A DNA stretch of 49,960 nucleotides from DASPHG01 sp035629775 (GCA_035629775.1 DASPHG010000049.1:1-49960), one strand, 5' to 3'; shown: positions 7,220 to 15,900, numbered from the stretch's first letter. The notes: generated from the letters alone by a model not told the origin. Made by a program: numbers and translations.

Positions 7220-8478
7220 AGCTGCGAGTGACCCGCTTCGGGGCGGACGCGGACGCCGCGCAGCTGCGTGCCCTCGTGCCACCGCCGCGCGCGGTCGAGG
7301 ACGACGTGCGCCGGATCGTGGACGCCGTGCGCGCCGAGGGTGACGCAGCCGTCCTGCGGCTGACCGCGCAGTTCGACCACGCCGAGGTGGCACCGGACGA
7401 GCTGCGGGTGCCGGTTGCCGAGATCGACGAGGCGATCGCCCTGCTCGAGCCCGAGGTTCTGGGCGGGCTGCGCAAGGCAATCGAGAACGTCCGCGCCGTC
7501 GCGCAGGCGCAGCTCCGCGAGCCGGTCGCGGTCGCGCTGGACGACGGCCAGCAGGTCGAGGTCGCCGAGCTCCCCGTGCGCCGCGCCGCCGCCTATGTGC
7601 CCGGCGGCCGGGCGCCATATCCCTCGACGGTCGTGATGTGCGCGGTCACCGCGCGCGCGGCCGGGGTGGACGAGCTCGCCGTCTGCGCACCGCCCGGCCC
7701 GGGCGGGAGCGCACACCCCACGATCCTCGCGGCGTGCGGCCTGTGCGGCGTGAACGAGGTGTACCGCATGGGCGGCGCCCAGGCGATCGCGGCGCTCGCA
7801 TACGGGACGGAGAGCGTGCCGGCCGTGGACGTCATCGTCGGCCCCGGCAACGCATTCGTCACCGAGGCGAAGCGCCAGGTCGCCGGGGTGGTCGGGATCG
7901 ACGGACTGGCGGGGCCGAGCGAGCTGGTCGTGGTCGCCACCGGCGACGCCGACCCGGACCTGATCGCACTCGACCTGCTCGCCCAGTCCGAGCATGGGCC
8001 GGACAGCCTGCTGGCGCTGATCTCCGCCGACGCCGCGATCCTGGACCGCGTCGAGGAGACCATCGCGCAGCTCGCCTCCGAACTGGCGACCGCGACCGAG
8101 GCGCCGCTGGCGCTCGTGCACGCCATCGACGTACGTGCCGCGGTCCGCCTGGCGGACGCAATCGCGCCCGAGCACCTGCAACTGACGGGGACGGACCCCG
8201 AGCGTTGCATCGACCTCGTGCGCAGCGCGGGCTGCCTGTTCGTCGGGCGCTATGCGGGGACGGCGTTCGGCGACTACGTCGCGGGGTCCAACCACGTGCT
8301 GCCCACGGGCGGCGCCGCGCGGTTCGCCAGCGGGCTGTCGGTCGCCACCTTCCGGCGCAGGATGGCCCGGGTATCGTTCTCGGAGGAGGCGGCTCGCGCC
8401 CTGGCGCCGCATGGCGCCGCCCTCGCGCGGGCCGAGGGCTTCCCGATCCACGGCGAGTCGATGGAGCGCCGCGCATGA
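7216..8478 (+). CDS. hisD: Histidinol dehydrogenase HisD
   Basis: Catalyses the last two steps of histidine synthesis, histidinol to histidine with two NAD+, using zinc. The 420-residue length is typical. Diagnostic segments are YVPGGRAPYPSTVVM, RMGGAQAIAALAYGT, GPGNAFVTEAKR, DLLAQSEHGPDS and the late SGLSVATFRRR. The start is ATG 7216 in an ATGA overlap with the hisG stop. It ends in a second ATGA overlap with hisB. Longer same-frame sequence upstream is only a shadow of hisG. Confidence 0.97.
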   Translation: MKLRVTRFGADADAAQLRALVPPPRAVEDDVRRIVDAVRAEGDAAVLRLTAQFDHAEVAPDELRVPVAEIDEAIALLEPEVLGGLRKAIENVRAVAQAQLREPVAVALDDGQQVEVAELPVRRAAAYVPGGRAPYPSTVVMCAVTARAAGVDELAVCAPPGPGGSAHPTILAACGLCGVNEVYRMGGAQAIAALAYGTESVPAVDVIVGPGNAFVTEAKRQVAGVVGIDGLAGPSELVVVATGDADPDLIALDLLAQSEHGPDSLLALISADAAILDRVEETIAQLASELATATEAPLALVHAIDVRAAVRLADAIAPEHLQLTGTDPERCIDLVRSAGCLFVGRYAGTAFGDYVAGSNHVLPTGGAARFASGLSVATFRRRMARVSFSEEAARALAPHGAALARAEGFPIHGESMERRA

Positions 8479-9062
8479 CCCGATCCGCAGACATCTCGCG
8501 CCAGACGAACGAGACGGACATCCGGCTCCGGCTGGGCCTGGACGGCTCGGGAGCGGGCGAGCGCACCACCGGCATCGGCTTCTTCGACCACATGCTCGAC
8601 GCGGTGGCGCGGCACGGCGCGCTCGACCTGGACGTGGACGCGAAGGGCGATCTCGAGACCGGGTCCCACCACACGGTCGAGGACGTCGGCATCGTCCTCG
8701 GGCAGGCGCTCGACCAGGCGCTCGATGACCGCGCCGGCATCACGCGCTTCGGCCACGCGACCGTCCCGATGGACGAGGCGCGCGCCGCCGCGGTGGTGGA
8801 CGTCTCCGGCCGCCCGCTCTGCGTCTTCGAGGGCGAGATCCCGGTCGGCGCGATCGAGGCATTCGACAGCGACCTCGCCGAGGAGTTCTTCCGCGCGGTC
8901 GCCGGGGCGGCGAAGCTGACGCTCCACGTGCGCATCGAGGCGGGCTCGAACGCCCATCACATGGTCGAGGCCGCCTTCAAGGCGTTCGCCCGCGCACTGC
9001 GCGCGGCGGTGGCGATCGAGCCCGGCGCAACCGCCATCCCGTCCACCAAGGGATTACTTTGA
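8475..9062 (+). CDS. hisB: Imidazoleglycerol-phosphate dehydratase HisB
   Basis: A 195-residue monofunctional dehydratase. It carries the two metal-binding histidine-rich motifs, GFFDHMLDAVARHG with GSHHTVEDVGI in the first half and HVRIEAGSNAHHMVEAAFKA in the second. There is no histidinol-phosphatase domain, unlike the enterobacterial fusion. The ATG at 8475 overlaps the hisD stop by 4 bases. The C-terminal end (PSTKGLL) overlaps the TTG start of hisH. Confidence 0.97.
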   Translation: MTRSADISRQTNETDIRLRLGLDGSGAGERTTGIGFFDHMLDAVARHGALDLDVDAKGDLETGSHHTVEDVGIVLGQALDQALDDRAGITRFGHATVPMDEARAAAVVDVSGRPLCVFEGEIPVGAIEAFDSDLAEEFFRAVAGAAKLTLHVRIEAGSNAHHMVEAAFKAFARALRAAVAIEPGATAIPSTKGLL

Positions 9063-9667
9063 TCGCCGTCCTCGACTACGGCATGGGCAACCTCCGCTCG
9101 GCCGAGAAGGCGCTCGAGCGTGTGGGCGCCGAGGTCGAGGTCACCCGCGACGCCGACCGGATCCGCGCGGCCGCGGGCCTCGTGCTGCCGGGCGTGGGCG
9201 CCTTCCCGAAGGCGATGGACGCCGTGCGCGCGCTCGGCTTCGACGCCCTGATGCGCGAACACGTGGAAGCCGGCAAGCCCGTGCTCGGCATCTGCCTGGG
9301 CATGCAGCTGCTGTTCGAGTCGAGCGCGGAGCTGGGCGGGGCGGACGGGCTCGGCCTGCTCGACGGCGAGGTCGTGGCGCTCGACGCGCCGGGCCTGAAG
9401 GTGCCCCACATCGGCTGGAACGAGGTCGCCTGGGCCAACGGCTCGCCGCTGCACGAGGGCCTCCCCGACCCAGCCGCGTTCTACCACGTGCACTCGTTCG
9501 CGCCAAGGACCGCGGGCGACGACGAGGTGATCGGCTGGTCGTCCTACGGCAGCCGCTTCCCGAGCGTCGTCGGCCGCGGCAACGTCTTCGGCGTCCAGTT
9601 CCACCCGGAGAAGTCCGGCCACGACGGGCTCGCGCTCCTGCGCAACTTCGTGCGCCTCGCGGCGTGA
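9059..9667 (+). CDS. hisH: Imidazole glycerol phosphate synthase glutaminase subunit HisH
   Basis: A class I glutamine amidotransferase that supplies ammonia to HisF. In the 202-residue protein the nucleophile is Cys79 in GICLGMQLLF, and the His-Glu pair lies in QFHPEKSGHDG near the C-terminus. The N-terminal DYGMGNLRSAEKAL is typical. Translation starts at a TTG within TTGA, overlapping the hisB stop by 4 bases. The next gene, hisA, overlaps through GTGA. Its separation from hisF by hisA matches many actinobacterial his operons. Confidence 0.96.
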   Translation: MIAVLDYGMGNLRSAEKALERVGAEVEVTRDADRIRAAAGLVLPGVGAFPKAMDAVRALGFDALMREHVEAGKPVLGICLGMQLLFESSAELGGADGLGLLDGEVVALDAPGLKVPHIGWNEVAWANGSPLHEGLPDPAAFYHVHSFAPRTAGDDEVIGWSSYGSRFPSVVGRGNVFGVQFHPEKSGHDGLALLRNFVRLAA

Positions 9668-10392
9668 TCCTGCTGCCGGCCATCGACATTCGCGGCGGCA
9701 AGGCGGTGCGGCTGCGGCAGGGCGACTTCGACCAGGAGACCGTCTACAACGAGGACCCGCTCGAGGCGGCGCGCGCATGGGCCGAGCAGGGCGCGCGGTT
9801 CCTCCACGTCATCGACCTCGACGGGGCGCGCGAGGGGAAGCCCCAGAACCTGGACCACCTCGAGCGGATCGCGAGCGAGCTGACCGTGCCGGTCCAGTAC
9901 GGGGGCGGGCTGCGCGACGTGGCGTCGGTGCGCGCCGCTCTCGCCGCGGGCGCCGATCGCGTCATCCTCGGAACGGCGGCGTACACGGACGTCGAGTTTC
10001 TCGACGCGTGCGTGGCTAGCTGGCCGAGGCGCGTGCTCGTCGCGATCGACGTGCGCGGGGGGCGGGTATCGGTGGCGGGATGGACGAAGGCGACCCAGAT
10101 GCAGGCCGAGGACGTGATCGAGCGGATGCAGCGCCGCGGCGTGCGCCAGTTCGTGTACACGAACGTGGACCGCGACGGGATGCTCGAGGGCCCGGACCTG
10201 GACGAGGTGGCGCGGATCGGGGGGATCATCCGGGGGCGCTTCCTCTACTCGGGCGGAATCGGCTCGCTCGAGGACTTCCGCGAGCTGGCCTCGCTGCGGC
10301 TGCTGAACCTGGCCGGCGTCGTCTCCGGGAAGGCCCTCTACGAGGAGCGCTTCACGATCGCCCAGGTGCACGAGCTGCTCGATGGTCCTTAG
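9664..10392 (+). CDS. hisA: Phosphoribosyl isomerase HisA (ProFAR isomerase)
   Basis: A TIM-barrel isomerase converting ProFAR to PRFAR. The 242-residue sequence opens with LLPAIDIRGGKAVRLRQGDF (catalytic Asp in AIDIRGG). It has YGGGLRD and SGGIGSLEDF phosphate-binding loops and a second acidic residue in NVDRDGMLEGPD. In some actinobacteria this enzyme (PriA) also performs the TrpF reaction; nothing read here settles that. GTG start in a GTGA overlap with hisH. Its last 11 bases overlap hisF. Confidence 0.95.
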   Translation: MILLPAIDIRGGKAVRLRQGDFDQETVYNEDPLEAARAWAEQGARFLHVIDLDGAREGKPQNLDHLERIASELTVPVQYGGGLRDVASVRAALAAGADRVILGTAAYTDVEFLDACVASWPRRVLVAIDVRGGRVSVAGWTKATQMQAEDVIERMQRRGVRQFVYTNVDRDGMLEGPDLDEVARIGGIIRGRFLYSGGIGSLEDFRELASLRLLNLAGVVSGKALYEERFTIAQVHELLDGP

Positions 10393-11137
10393 ACGCGTCA
10401 TCCCGTGCCTCGACGTGGACAAGGGCCGCGTCGTGAAGGGCACGAACTTCGTGGACATCCGCGACGCCGGCGATCCGGTGGAGCTGGCCGAGCGCTACGA
10501 GCAGGAGGGCGCCGACGAGCTCGTCCTCCTCGACATCACGGCCTCGCACGAGAAGCGCGACACGGTCGTCCAGCTCGCGCGGCGCTGCGCCGACAACGTC
10601 TTCATCCCGTTCACGATCGGCGGCGGCGTGCGCTCGGCCGCCGACGCCCAGGCAGTGCTCGACGCGGGTGCGGACAAGGTGTCGGTCAACTCGGCGGCGG
10701 TCCGGCGGCCGGAGCTGATCGGCGAGATGGCGGAGGTGTTCGGCGCGCAGTGCGTCGTCCTCGCCATCGATGCGAAGCGCGCCGGCGACGGATACGAGGT
10801 GTACCTGAACGGCGGCCGGCTCGCGACCGGGCTCGACGCGGTCGACTGGGCCCGCGAGGGCGCCGAGCGCGGGGCGGGGGAGATCCTGCTGACCAGCATG
10901 GACCGCGACGGCACCGAGGATGGGTACGAGCTGGAGCTGACGCGGGCGGTCGCGGACGCGGTCGAGATCCCGGTGATCGCCTCGGGCGGCGCGGGCGAGC
11001 TGTCGCACCTCGTCGACGCGGTCGAGCGCGGGGGCGCGGACGCCGTCCTCTGCGCGTCGATCTTCCACTACGGCACGTACAGCGTGGCCGAGGCCAAGCG
11101 GGCCATGCACGCCGCCGGCATCCCTGTCCGGCTGTAG
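10382..11137 (+). CDS. hisF: Imidazole glycerol phosphate synthase cyclase subunit HisF
   Basis: The cyclase half of IGP synthase, a TIM barrel of 251 residues. The two catalytic aspartates are in RVIPCLDVDKGRVVKG and VLAIDAKR. The phosphate loops FTIGGGVRS and ASGGAGELSHL are present. The ATG lies inside the end of hisA, giving an 11-base overlap. It is the last his gene here: hisC, hisI/hisE and histidinol-phosphatase genes are absent from the window, so the pathway is completed from other loci. Confidence 0.97.
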   Translation: MVLRRVIPCLDVDKGRVVKGTNFVDIRDAGDPVELAERYEQEGADELVLLDITASHEKRDTVVQLARRCADNVFIPFTIGGGVRSAADAQAVLDAGADKVSVNSAAVRRPELIGEMAEVFGAQCVVLAIDAKRAGDGYEVYLNGGRLATGLDAVDWAREGAERGAGEILLTSMDRDGTEDGYELELTRAVADAVEIPVIASGGAGELSHLVDAVERGGADAVLCASIFHYGTYSVAEAKRAMHAAGIPVRL

Positions 11138-11147
11138 TTTCGGGAGG

Positions 11148-12371
11148 GTGCGGAGGGTCAAAGGAGAGCTGCGCGAGCGGATCCGGGCGCTGCCCGGCAT
11201 GGACCGCCTGCTGCCCGCGGTCGAGGGCCTTTCGCCGATCTACCTCGTGGGCGGCGCAGTGCGCGACGTCCTGCGCGAGGGCTGTGCGGTCGACCTGGAC
11301 CTCGCGGTCGAGGGCGACGGGCCGAAGACGGCGAGCGAGCTGGCGACACGCCTGGGCGGGGATGTCGTGCCGCACCACCGCTTCGGCACGGCCACCGTCC
11401 GCGCCGGGGCGCTCGTCTTCGACCTGGCGGCCACGCGCGCCGAGTCCTACCCGGAGCCGGGCGCGCTACCCGAGGTGCGGCCGGCCGCCCTGGAGGAGGA
11501 CCTCGCGCGGCGTGACTTCGCAATCAACGCGATGGCCAGCAGGCTTCAGGGCGACGAGCTGGGCCACCTGCACGACCCGCACGGCGGTTGCGACGATCTC
11601 GACGCGCGTGCCGTGCGCGTCCTCCACGATCGAAGCTTTCTCGACGACCCGACGAGGCTTCTCCGCGCGGTGCGCTACGAGGTCCGGCTGGATTTCCGGA
11701 TGGACGCGGCCACCGAGGAGCTGGCCCGCGAGGCGGCGCGGCGCAAGGCGCTCGGGACCGTGTCCGGGCCGCGAATCCGCGACGAGCTGCTCGACCTGCT
11801 TCGCGAGCATGCAGCGCCGCGCGGTGTCGAACGGCTGACCGAGCTTCGCCTGGTCGACTCGCTCGGACCGGGCCTCGACGCCGACCTCGAGCTCGTGGCC
11901 TCGGCCCAGCTCGGTGCGGGTGAGACGCGGGCGGACCCGGCGCTGACCGCGCTCGCCGCCCTGGTCGGTCCCGAGCCCGACGCGCTCTGGGTCCAGTCGC
12001 TCGGCCTGCGCGCGGACGAGCGCGACGCCGTGCTGCGCGCGGCGCGCAAGGCGCCTCAGCTGGCGGCGATGCTGCGGGGCGATCTGCCGGACTCCACGAT
12101 CCACGCGCTGCTCCACTGCGAGCACCCCGAGACCCTCGCGCTGACCCTCGCCCACGGCGCCCCCGGGGGCCCCATCCTGCGCTACCTGGCCGACCTCCAG
12201 GGCGTGCAGCTCGAGATCACGGGGCGCGACCTGGTCGAGGCCGGCGTGCCGGAGTCGCCGGCGCTCGGGCGCGCGCTCGAGCTGACGCTCAGGAAGAAGC
12301 TCGACGGCGAGCTCTCGGGCCGCGAGGAGGAGCTCCGCTACGCGCTGGAGGTGGCGCGATCGACGACGTGA
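11148..12371 (+). CDS. CCA tRNA nucleotidyltransferase / poly(A) polymerase family protein
   Basis: A class II nucleotidyltransferase of 407 residues that probably adds or repairs the tRNA 3' CCA end. Visible motifs are LVGGAVRDVL (GG loop), DLDLAVEGDG (catalytic DxD), RRDFAINAMA and FLDDPTRLLRAVRYEVRLDF. The C-terminal third is Leu/Ala-rich, and I see no HD domain, so it may be a CCA-adding or a poly(A)-type enzyme. The GTG start at 11148 sits directly after GGGAGG, closer than ideal. It begins 10 bases after hisF and its stop overlaps the next start (GTGA), so it continues the same unit. Confidence 0.88.
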   Translation: MRRVKGELRERIRALPGMDRLLPAVEGLSPIYLVGGAVRDVLREGCAVDLDLAVEGDGPKTASELATRLGGDVVPHHRFGTATVRAGALVFDLAATRAESYPEPGALPEVRPAALEEDLARRDFAINAMASRLQGDELGHLHDPHGGCDDLDARAVRVLHDRSFLDDPTRLLRAVRYEVRLDFRMDAATEELAREAARRKALGTVSGPRIRDELLDLLREHAAPRGVERLTELRLVDSLGPGLDADLELVASAQLGAGETRADPALTALAALVGPEPDALWVQSLGLRADERDAVLRAARKAPQLAAMLRGDLPDSTIHALLHCEHPETLALTLAHGAPGGPILRYLADLQGVQLEITGRDLVEAGVPESPALGRALELTLRKKLDGELSGREEELRYALEVARSTT

Positions 12372-13048
12372 TCCGCGTCGAGCTGCCCGGCGCTGAGGCG
12401 GTCTTCTCGACGCGCCGCGGCGGCGTCAGCGAGCCCCCGTATGACTCGCTCAACCTTGGGATCCTCACCGACGACCACCGCGCGCGCGTCGAACGAAACC
12501 GCGCACTTCTGGCCGAGAAGGCCGGCCTCGACGGGCGGGGCGTGGCGATGGGCTGGCAGGTGCACGGCACGGGCGTGAGGCGCTGGGACGCGCCGCCAGA
12601 GGACGGCGATCTCGAGCGCGTGGACGCCCACGTCACCGCCCGCGAGGATCTCGCGCTACTCGTCATCGTCGCCGACTGCCTCCCGATCGCGCTGGCGGGG
12701 GAGGGGGCGGTCGCGATGGTCCACGCAGGGTGGCGCGGACTGGCGGGCGGAATCGTGGAGCAGGCCGCTGCGGAGCTGGGCGACGTGCGGGCCGCCGCGG
12801 TCGGGCCCGCGATCGGCCGCTGCTGCTACGAGGTGGGCGAGGAGGTCCTCGCGCAGTTCGACGCCCGCTTCGCCGACGGCCGCATGCTCGACCTCCGCGC
12901 CGTTGCCGAGGACCGGCTTCGCGCCGCGGGAGTCGAGCGGATCGAGCACGTCGACATGTGCACGAGCTGCCGCGCCGACCTCTTCTTCTCGCACCGGCGC
13001 GACGACGGCGTCACTGGGCGCCAGGGAGGGCTCGTGTGGCGGGCCTAG
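12368..13048 (+). CDS. YfiH/LACC1-family protein (purine nucleoside phosphorylase-like, polyphenol oxidase domain)
   Basis: A 226-residue protein of the multicopper polyphenol oxidase/laccase-domain family. Members characterised elsewhere act as purine nucleoside phosphorylases or adenosine deaminases, and E. coli YfiH is implicated in peptidoglycan fidelity. The zinc-binding signature is clear: VADCLPIAL, VHAGWRGLAGG, GPAIGRCCYEV and CTSCRADLFFSHRRD. In many actinobacteria and firmicutes this gene lies between ftsZ and yggS. Here yggS follows, but the upstream neighbour is the nucleotidyltransferase, not ftsZ. Start and stop overlap neighbouring genes. Confidence 0.92.
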   Translation: MIRVELPGAEAVFSTRRGGVSEPPYDSLNLGILTDDHRARVERNRALLAEKAGLDGRGVAMGWQVHGTGVRRWDAPPEDGDLERVDAHVTAREDLALLVIVADCLPIALAGEGAVAMVHAGWRGLAGGIVEQAAAELGDVRAAAVGPAIGRCCYEVGEEVLAQFDARFADGRMLDLRAVAEDRLRAAGVERIEHVDMCTSCRADLFFSHRRDDGVTGRQGGLVWRA

Positions 13049-13650
13049 ACCCCGCGCGCGTGCGCGCGAACCTCGAGCGCGTGTGGCAGAAGATCGGCGA
13101 CGAGGTGGAGATCTGCGCGGCCGTCAAGTACGTGGAAGCGGACGACCTGCCCGTTCTCGCCGACGCCGGGATCGCGCTCGTCGGCGAGAACCGCGCGCAG
13201 GACCTGATCGCCAAGCAGGACGCGCACGGGGACCTCTTCGAGTGGGACTTCATCGGCGCGCTCCAGAGCCGCAAGGTGAAGGACGTGGCGCCGCGCGTGC
13301 GCCTGATCCACTCGGTCGCGTCGGAGTCGGCGCTGCGGCGGCTGGGCGAGCATCCTTCGGCGGAGGTGCTCGTGCAGGTGAACATCGCGGAGGACGCGGC
13401 GAAGGAAGGAATCGCGCCGGCCGAGCTCGGCGACTTCATCGCCCGCTGCCCGGTGACCGTCACGGGCCTGATGACGATGCCGCCCTTCGCGGAGGACCCG
13501 GAGGCGAGCCGGCCGCACTTCGCCCGCCTCGCCGAGCTGGCCGCCGAGTACGGGCTGAGGCGCCTGTCGATGGGCACGACGCAGGACTACGAGGTCGCCG
13601 TGCAGGAGGGCGCGACGATCGTCCGTCTGGGCTCCGTGCTCTACGCCTGA
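13036..13650 (+). CDS. YggS-family pyridoxal-phosphate-binding protein
   Basis: A PLP-homeostasis protein (PLPBP/YggS/YlmE family) with an alanine-racemase-like barrel of 204 residues, short for the family (about 225-235). The PLP lysine lies in ICAAVKYVEADDL. Other family segments are LVGENRAQDLIAKQ, WDFIGALQSRKVK, VQVNIAEDAAKEG, LMTMPPF and LSMGTTQDYEVAVQEGAT (usual LSMGMSxD). The GTG start at 13036 has GGGAGGG about 6 bases upstream and overlaps the yfiH stop by 13 bases. Its 3' end overlaps the convergent hydrolase by 10 bases. Confidence 0.93.
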   Translation: MAGLDPARVRANLERVWQKIGDEVEICAAVKYVEADDLPVLADAGIALVGENRAQDLIAKQDAHGDLFEWDFIGALQSRKVKDVAPRVRLIHSVASESALRRLGEHPSAEVLVQVNIAEDAAKEGIAPAELGDFIARCPVTVTGLMTMPPFAEDPEASRPHFARLAELAAEYGLRRLSMGTTQDYEVAVQEGATIVRLGSVLYA

Positions 13651-14426
13651 CGGCGCAGCCAGTCGAGGATCGCGCGCGACAGCTGCGCCCCCTGCCACGC
13701 GAGCGGCGGGTCGCCCTCGTCCTCGACGACGAACGTGACCCGGGGGAGGCGGCGCGCGTACTCCTCGGCGACGGCCAGCGGGTGGTTGGGGTCGGCGTCG
13801 TCGCGGCTGCCGATCACCAGCACCGGCACGTCGATCTGGGCGAGTGCGTCCAGGCCGTCGAACGCCTCCGAGCGCGGCACGACGCGCACGGCCTGAGCGA
13901 GCGCCTCGGGATGCCGGTGACGCTCGATCCGCTGACGGGTGAACTTCAGCACCGCCTCGCGCCAGCGGGGATCGCCCGGCGCCTCGAACGCGCGCATGAA
14001 CCCGTCCACGCCGTCGCTCTCGAGCCCAGCGGCCAGCCGGTCCCAGTAGGCGAGGGCGGAGTCCTCGAGGTACGGCTCCCCGGCATAGGCGGGCGTTATC
14101 TGGACGAGCGCCTTCACTAGCTCAGGCCGTTCGAGCGCCACGCGGACGGCCGTGGCGGCGCCCATCGAGTGCCCGATCAGGACAGCCGACGAGAGCCCGC
14201 GCTCCTCGATCACGGCAACCGCGTCGCGCGCGAGATCCGAGTATTCGTAGGCGCCCGGCTCCTCGGCCGGGTCGGACTCGCCGTGGGCGCGCGCGTCGTA
14301 GGAGACGAGCCGGCACCCCTCGCGCGCGAGCAGCCGCGAGCCCTGGAGCACGTACCGGCGCGTGGCCGTCAACCCGTGCAGGAGCAGGAGGTTTTCGCCG
14401 CTCCCGGTGTCCTCGATGGTCAGCAT
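13641..14426 (-). CDS. Alpha/beta-hydrolase fold protein with an atypical catalytic His position
   Basis: A 261-residue alpha/beta hydrolase: LLLLHGLTATRR oxyanion region, SYDARAHGESDP, nucleophile elbow GHSMGAAT, and the acid position in VIGSRDDADPNHP. The C-terminal site where the catalytic His normally sits (GHxxx) reads EDEGDPPLAW, with Asp239 after the Gly and no His. It may therefore be catalytically unusual or inactive. I start it at ATG 14426; the longer frame to 14501 would run into sepF. It is divergent from sepF and overlaps the end of yggS by 10 bases. Confidence 0.85.
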   Translation of the reverse strand: MLTIEDTGSGENLLLLHGLTATRRYVLQGSRLLAREGCRLVSYDARAHGESDPAEEPGAYEYSDLARDAVAVIEERGLSSAVLIGHSMGAATAVRVALERPELVKALVQITPAYAGEPYLEDSALAYWDRLAAGLESDGVDGFMRAFEAPGDPRWREAVLKFTRQRIERHRHPEALAQAVRVVPRSEAFDGLDALAQIDVPVLVIGSRDDADPNHPLAVAEEYARRLPRVTFVVEDEGDPPLAWQGAQLSRAILDWLRRQA

Positions 14427-14482
14427 GGGTACCCTGTGGCAGGCAGGAATCGCCGCATAACGCGCGAAACCGAGTCCCCAGC

Positions 14483-15037
14483 ATGGCGCTTCGCGATACA
14501 TGGCACCGCACGCTCGTCTACTTCGGCCTCGCCGAGGACGACGACCCGTACCGCGACGAGGCGCTCGACGTCGAGCCCGAGCAGGAGATCGAGAGCCGCT
14601 ACCGCGAGCGCCCGAACGTCCGCCGGCTCGAGCGCAACCGCCGCCGGCGTGACGAGATCGAGGACATCTTCGCCGACGACGGCAGCGCCCCGAGCGGGCG
14701 CGAGACGCGGGTCCTGCGCCCGGTGGCCGGGAACGGCGGCAACGGGCGCGGCGGCGCCGACGTCCAGGTGCACCTCGTCGTCCCGAAGAACTTCAACGAC
14801 GCCCAGCAGATCGCGGACCGGTTCAAGGACGCGGTCCCGGTCATCCTGAACCTGCAGACCACCGACACCGACCTCTCCAAGCGCCTGATCGACTTCGCCT
14901 CGGGCCTGACGTACGCGCTCGACGGCGGGATGCAGCGCATCGCCGACAAGGTCTTCCTTCTCACGCCGCGCAACGTCGAGGTCTCCGCCGAGGAGCGCGC
15001 GCGGCTCATCGAGAAGGGCTTCTTCAACCAGTCCTAG
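14483..15037 (+). CDS. sepF: Cell division protein SepF
   Basis: Membrane-associated FtsZ-binding protein that tethers and aligns the Z ring. The 184-residue sequence has an N-terminal amphipathic segment (ALRDTWHRTLVYFGLAEDD), a variable charged linker to about residue 90, and the SepF domain (VVPKNFNDAQQIADRFKD, VILNLQTTDTDLSKRLIDF, ASGLTYALDGGMQRIADK, FLLTPRNVEVS). It is essential in actinobacteria that lack FtsA. TACCCT at 14430-14435 could be its -10, giving a leader of about 40 bases. A hairpin with a 7-bp stem follows the gene. Confidence 0.95.
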   Translation: MALRDTWHRTLVYFGLAEDDDPYRDEALDVEPEQEIESRYRERPNVRRLERNRRRRDEIEDIFADDGSAPSGRETRVLRPVAGNGGNGRGGADVQVHLVVPKNFNDAQQIADRFKDAVPVILNLQTTDTDLSKRLIDFASGLTYALDGGMQRIADKVFLLTPRNVEVSAEERARLIEKGFFNQS

Positions 15038-15075
15038 GAGCTGCGAACCAGCGCATCTCGGCGTCCTCGGCTCTC

Positions 15076-15092
15076 GGCGTGCGCAGCACGCC
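15076..15092 (+). terminator. Hairpin after sepF
   Basis: Perfect 7-bp stem (15076-15082 with 15086-15092) and a GCA loop, followed by only TTCG. It may be a weak terminator or a pause site; without a T-tract it is uncertain. Confidence 0.35.
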
Positions 15093-15137
15093 TTCGAGCC
15101 TGCGTCCTTGATCTGCTTGGTTCTCGCACCTAGTGCG

Positions 15138-15143
15138 TAATCT
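15138..15143 (+). promoter_or_regulatory. -10 box of proC, leaderless arrangement
   Basis: TAATCT, then seven bases (GGCCCGC), then GTG at 15151. This spacing is what favours GTG 15151 over the in-frame GTG at 15133, which would lie upstream of the box. Confidence 0.5.
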
Positions 15144-15150
15144 GGCCCGC

Positions 15151-15900
15151 GTGAAGATCGGACTGATCGGGGCAGGGAACATGGCCGGAGCGCTCGCCCG
15201 CGGCTGGGACGAGCCCGCCCTGGTCTTCGACGTCGACCGCGACCGCGCCGCCGCGCTGGCCGAGGCGATCGCGGGCGAGGTGGCCACATCGAACGCCGAG
15301 CTCGCGCAACAGGCCGACGCCGTGATGCTCTGCCACAAGCCGGCGCAGCTAGCCGACGTGGCCGAGGAGATCCGGCCGCACGCGCGCGCCATCGTCTCGA
15401 TCCTGGGCGGCGTGCCGGTCGCCGCCGTCGAGGACGCCTACCCCGAGCTCCCCGTCTACCGCTTCATGCCGAACCAGCCGGTCGAAGTCCGAAGGGGCGT
15501 CTGCTGCTACGCGGCTGGGACCCGCGCGGCGGACGGGCCGGAGGACGACATCCTCGCCCTGTTCGGCCGGCTCGGGCGCGTCGTGCAGCTGAGCGACGAC
15601 GACATGCAGGCCGCCACCGCGGTCATGAGCTGCGCGCCCGCCTGGATCGCGCTGGTGGCCGAGGCACTCCGGGACGCCGGCGTCCGTCACGGCCTGGACC
15701 GCGACGAGACCCAGCAACTCGTCGCGGAGACGGTGGCGGGGACGGGCGAGATGCTGGCCCGCGCAGGCGTCGGGCCGGAGGAGCTTCGCCGGCGAGTGAC
15801 GTCACCCGGGGGGCTGACCGAGCGCGGCACCGCGGCGCTCGAGGACGGCGGTCTGCGCACGGCATTCGACGCCGCTGTGGACGCCGCGGTGGGCGCATGA
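15151..15900 (+). CDS. proC: Pyrroline-5-carboxylate reductase ProC
   Basis: Reduces pyrroline-5-carboxylate to proline with NAD(P)H. The 249-residue protein has the N-terminal Rossmann motif KIGLIGAGNMAGAL, a CHKPAQLADV segment, YRFMPNQPVEVRRGVCCY and the family signature region VTSPGGLTERGTAALEDGG. It is slightly short for the family (about 265-275). The start is set at GTG 15151 because the protein motif begins there and a TAATCT box lies seven bases upstream. It leads into yggT by an ATGA overlap, so proC-yggT-lspA-rluD form one coupled unit. Confidence 0.93.
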   Translation: MKIGLIGAGNMAGALARGWDEPALVFDVDRDRAAALAEAIAGEVATSNAELAQQADAVMLCHKPAQLADVAEEIRPHARAIVSILGGVPVAAVEDAYPELPVYRFMPNQPVEVRRGVCCYAAGTRAADGPEDDILALFGRLGRVVQLSDDDMQAATAVMSCAPAWIALVAEALRDAGVRHGLDRDETQQLVAETVAGTGEMLARAGVGPEELRRRVTSPGGLTERGTAALEDGGLRTAFDAAVDAAVGA

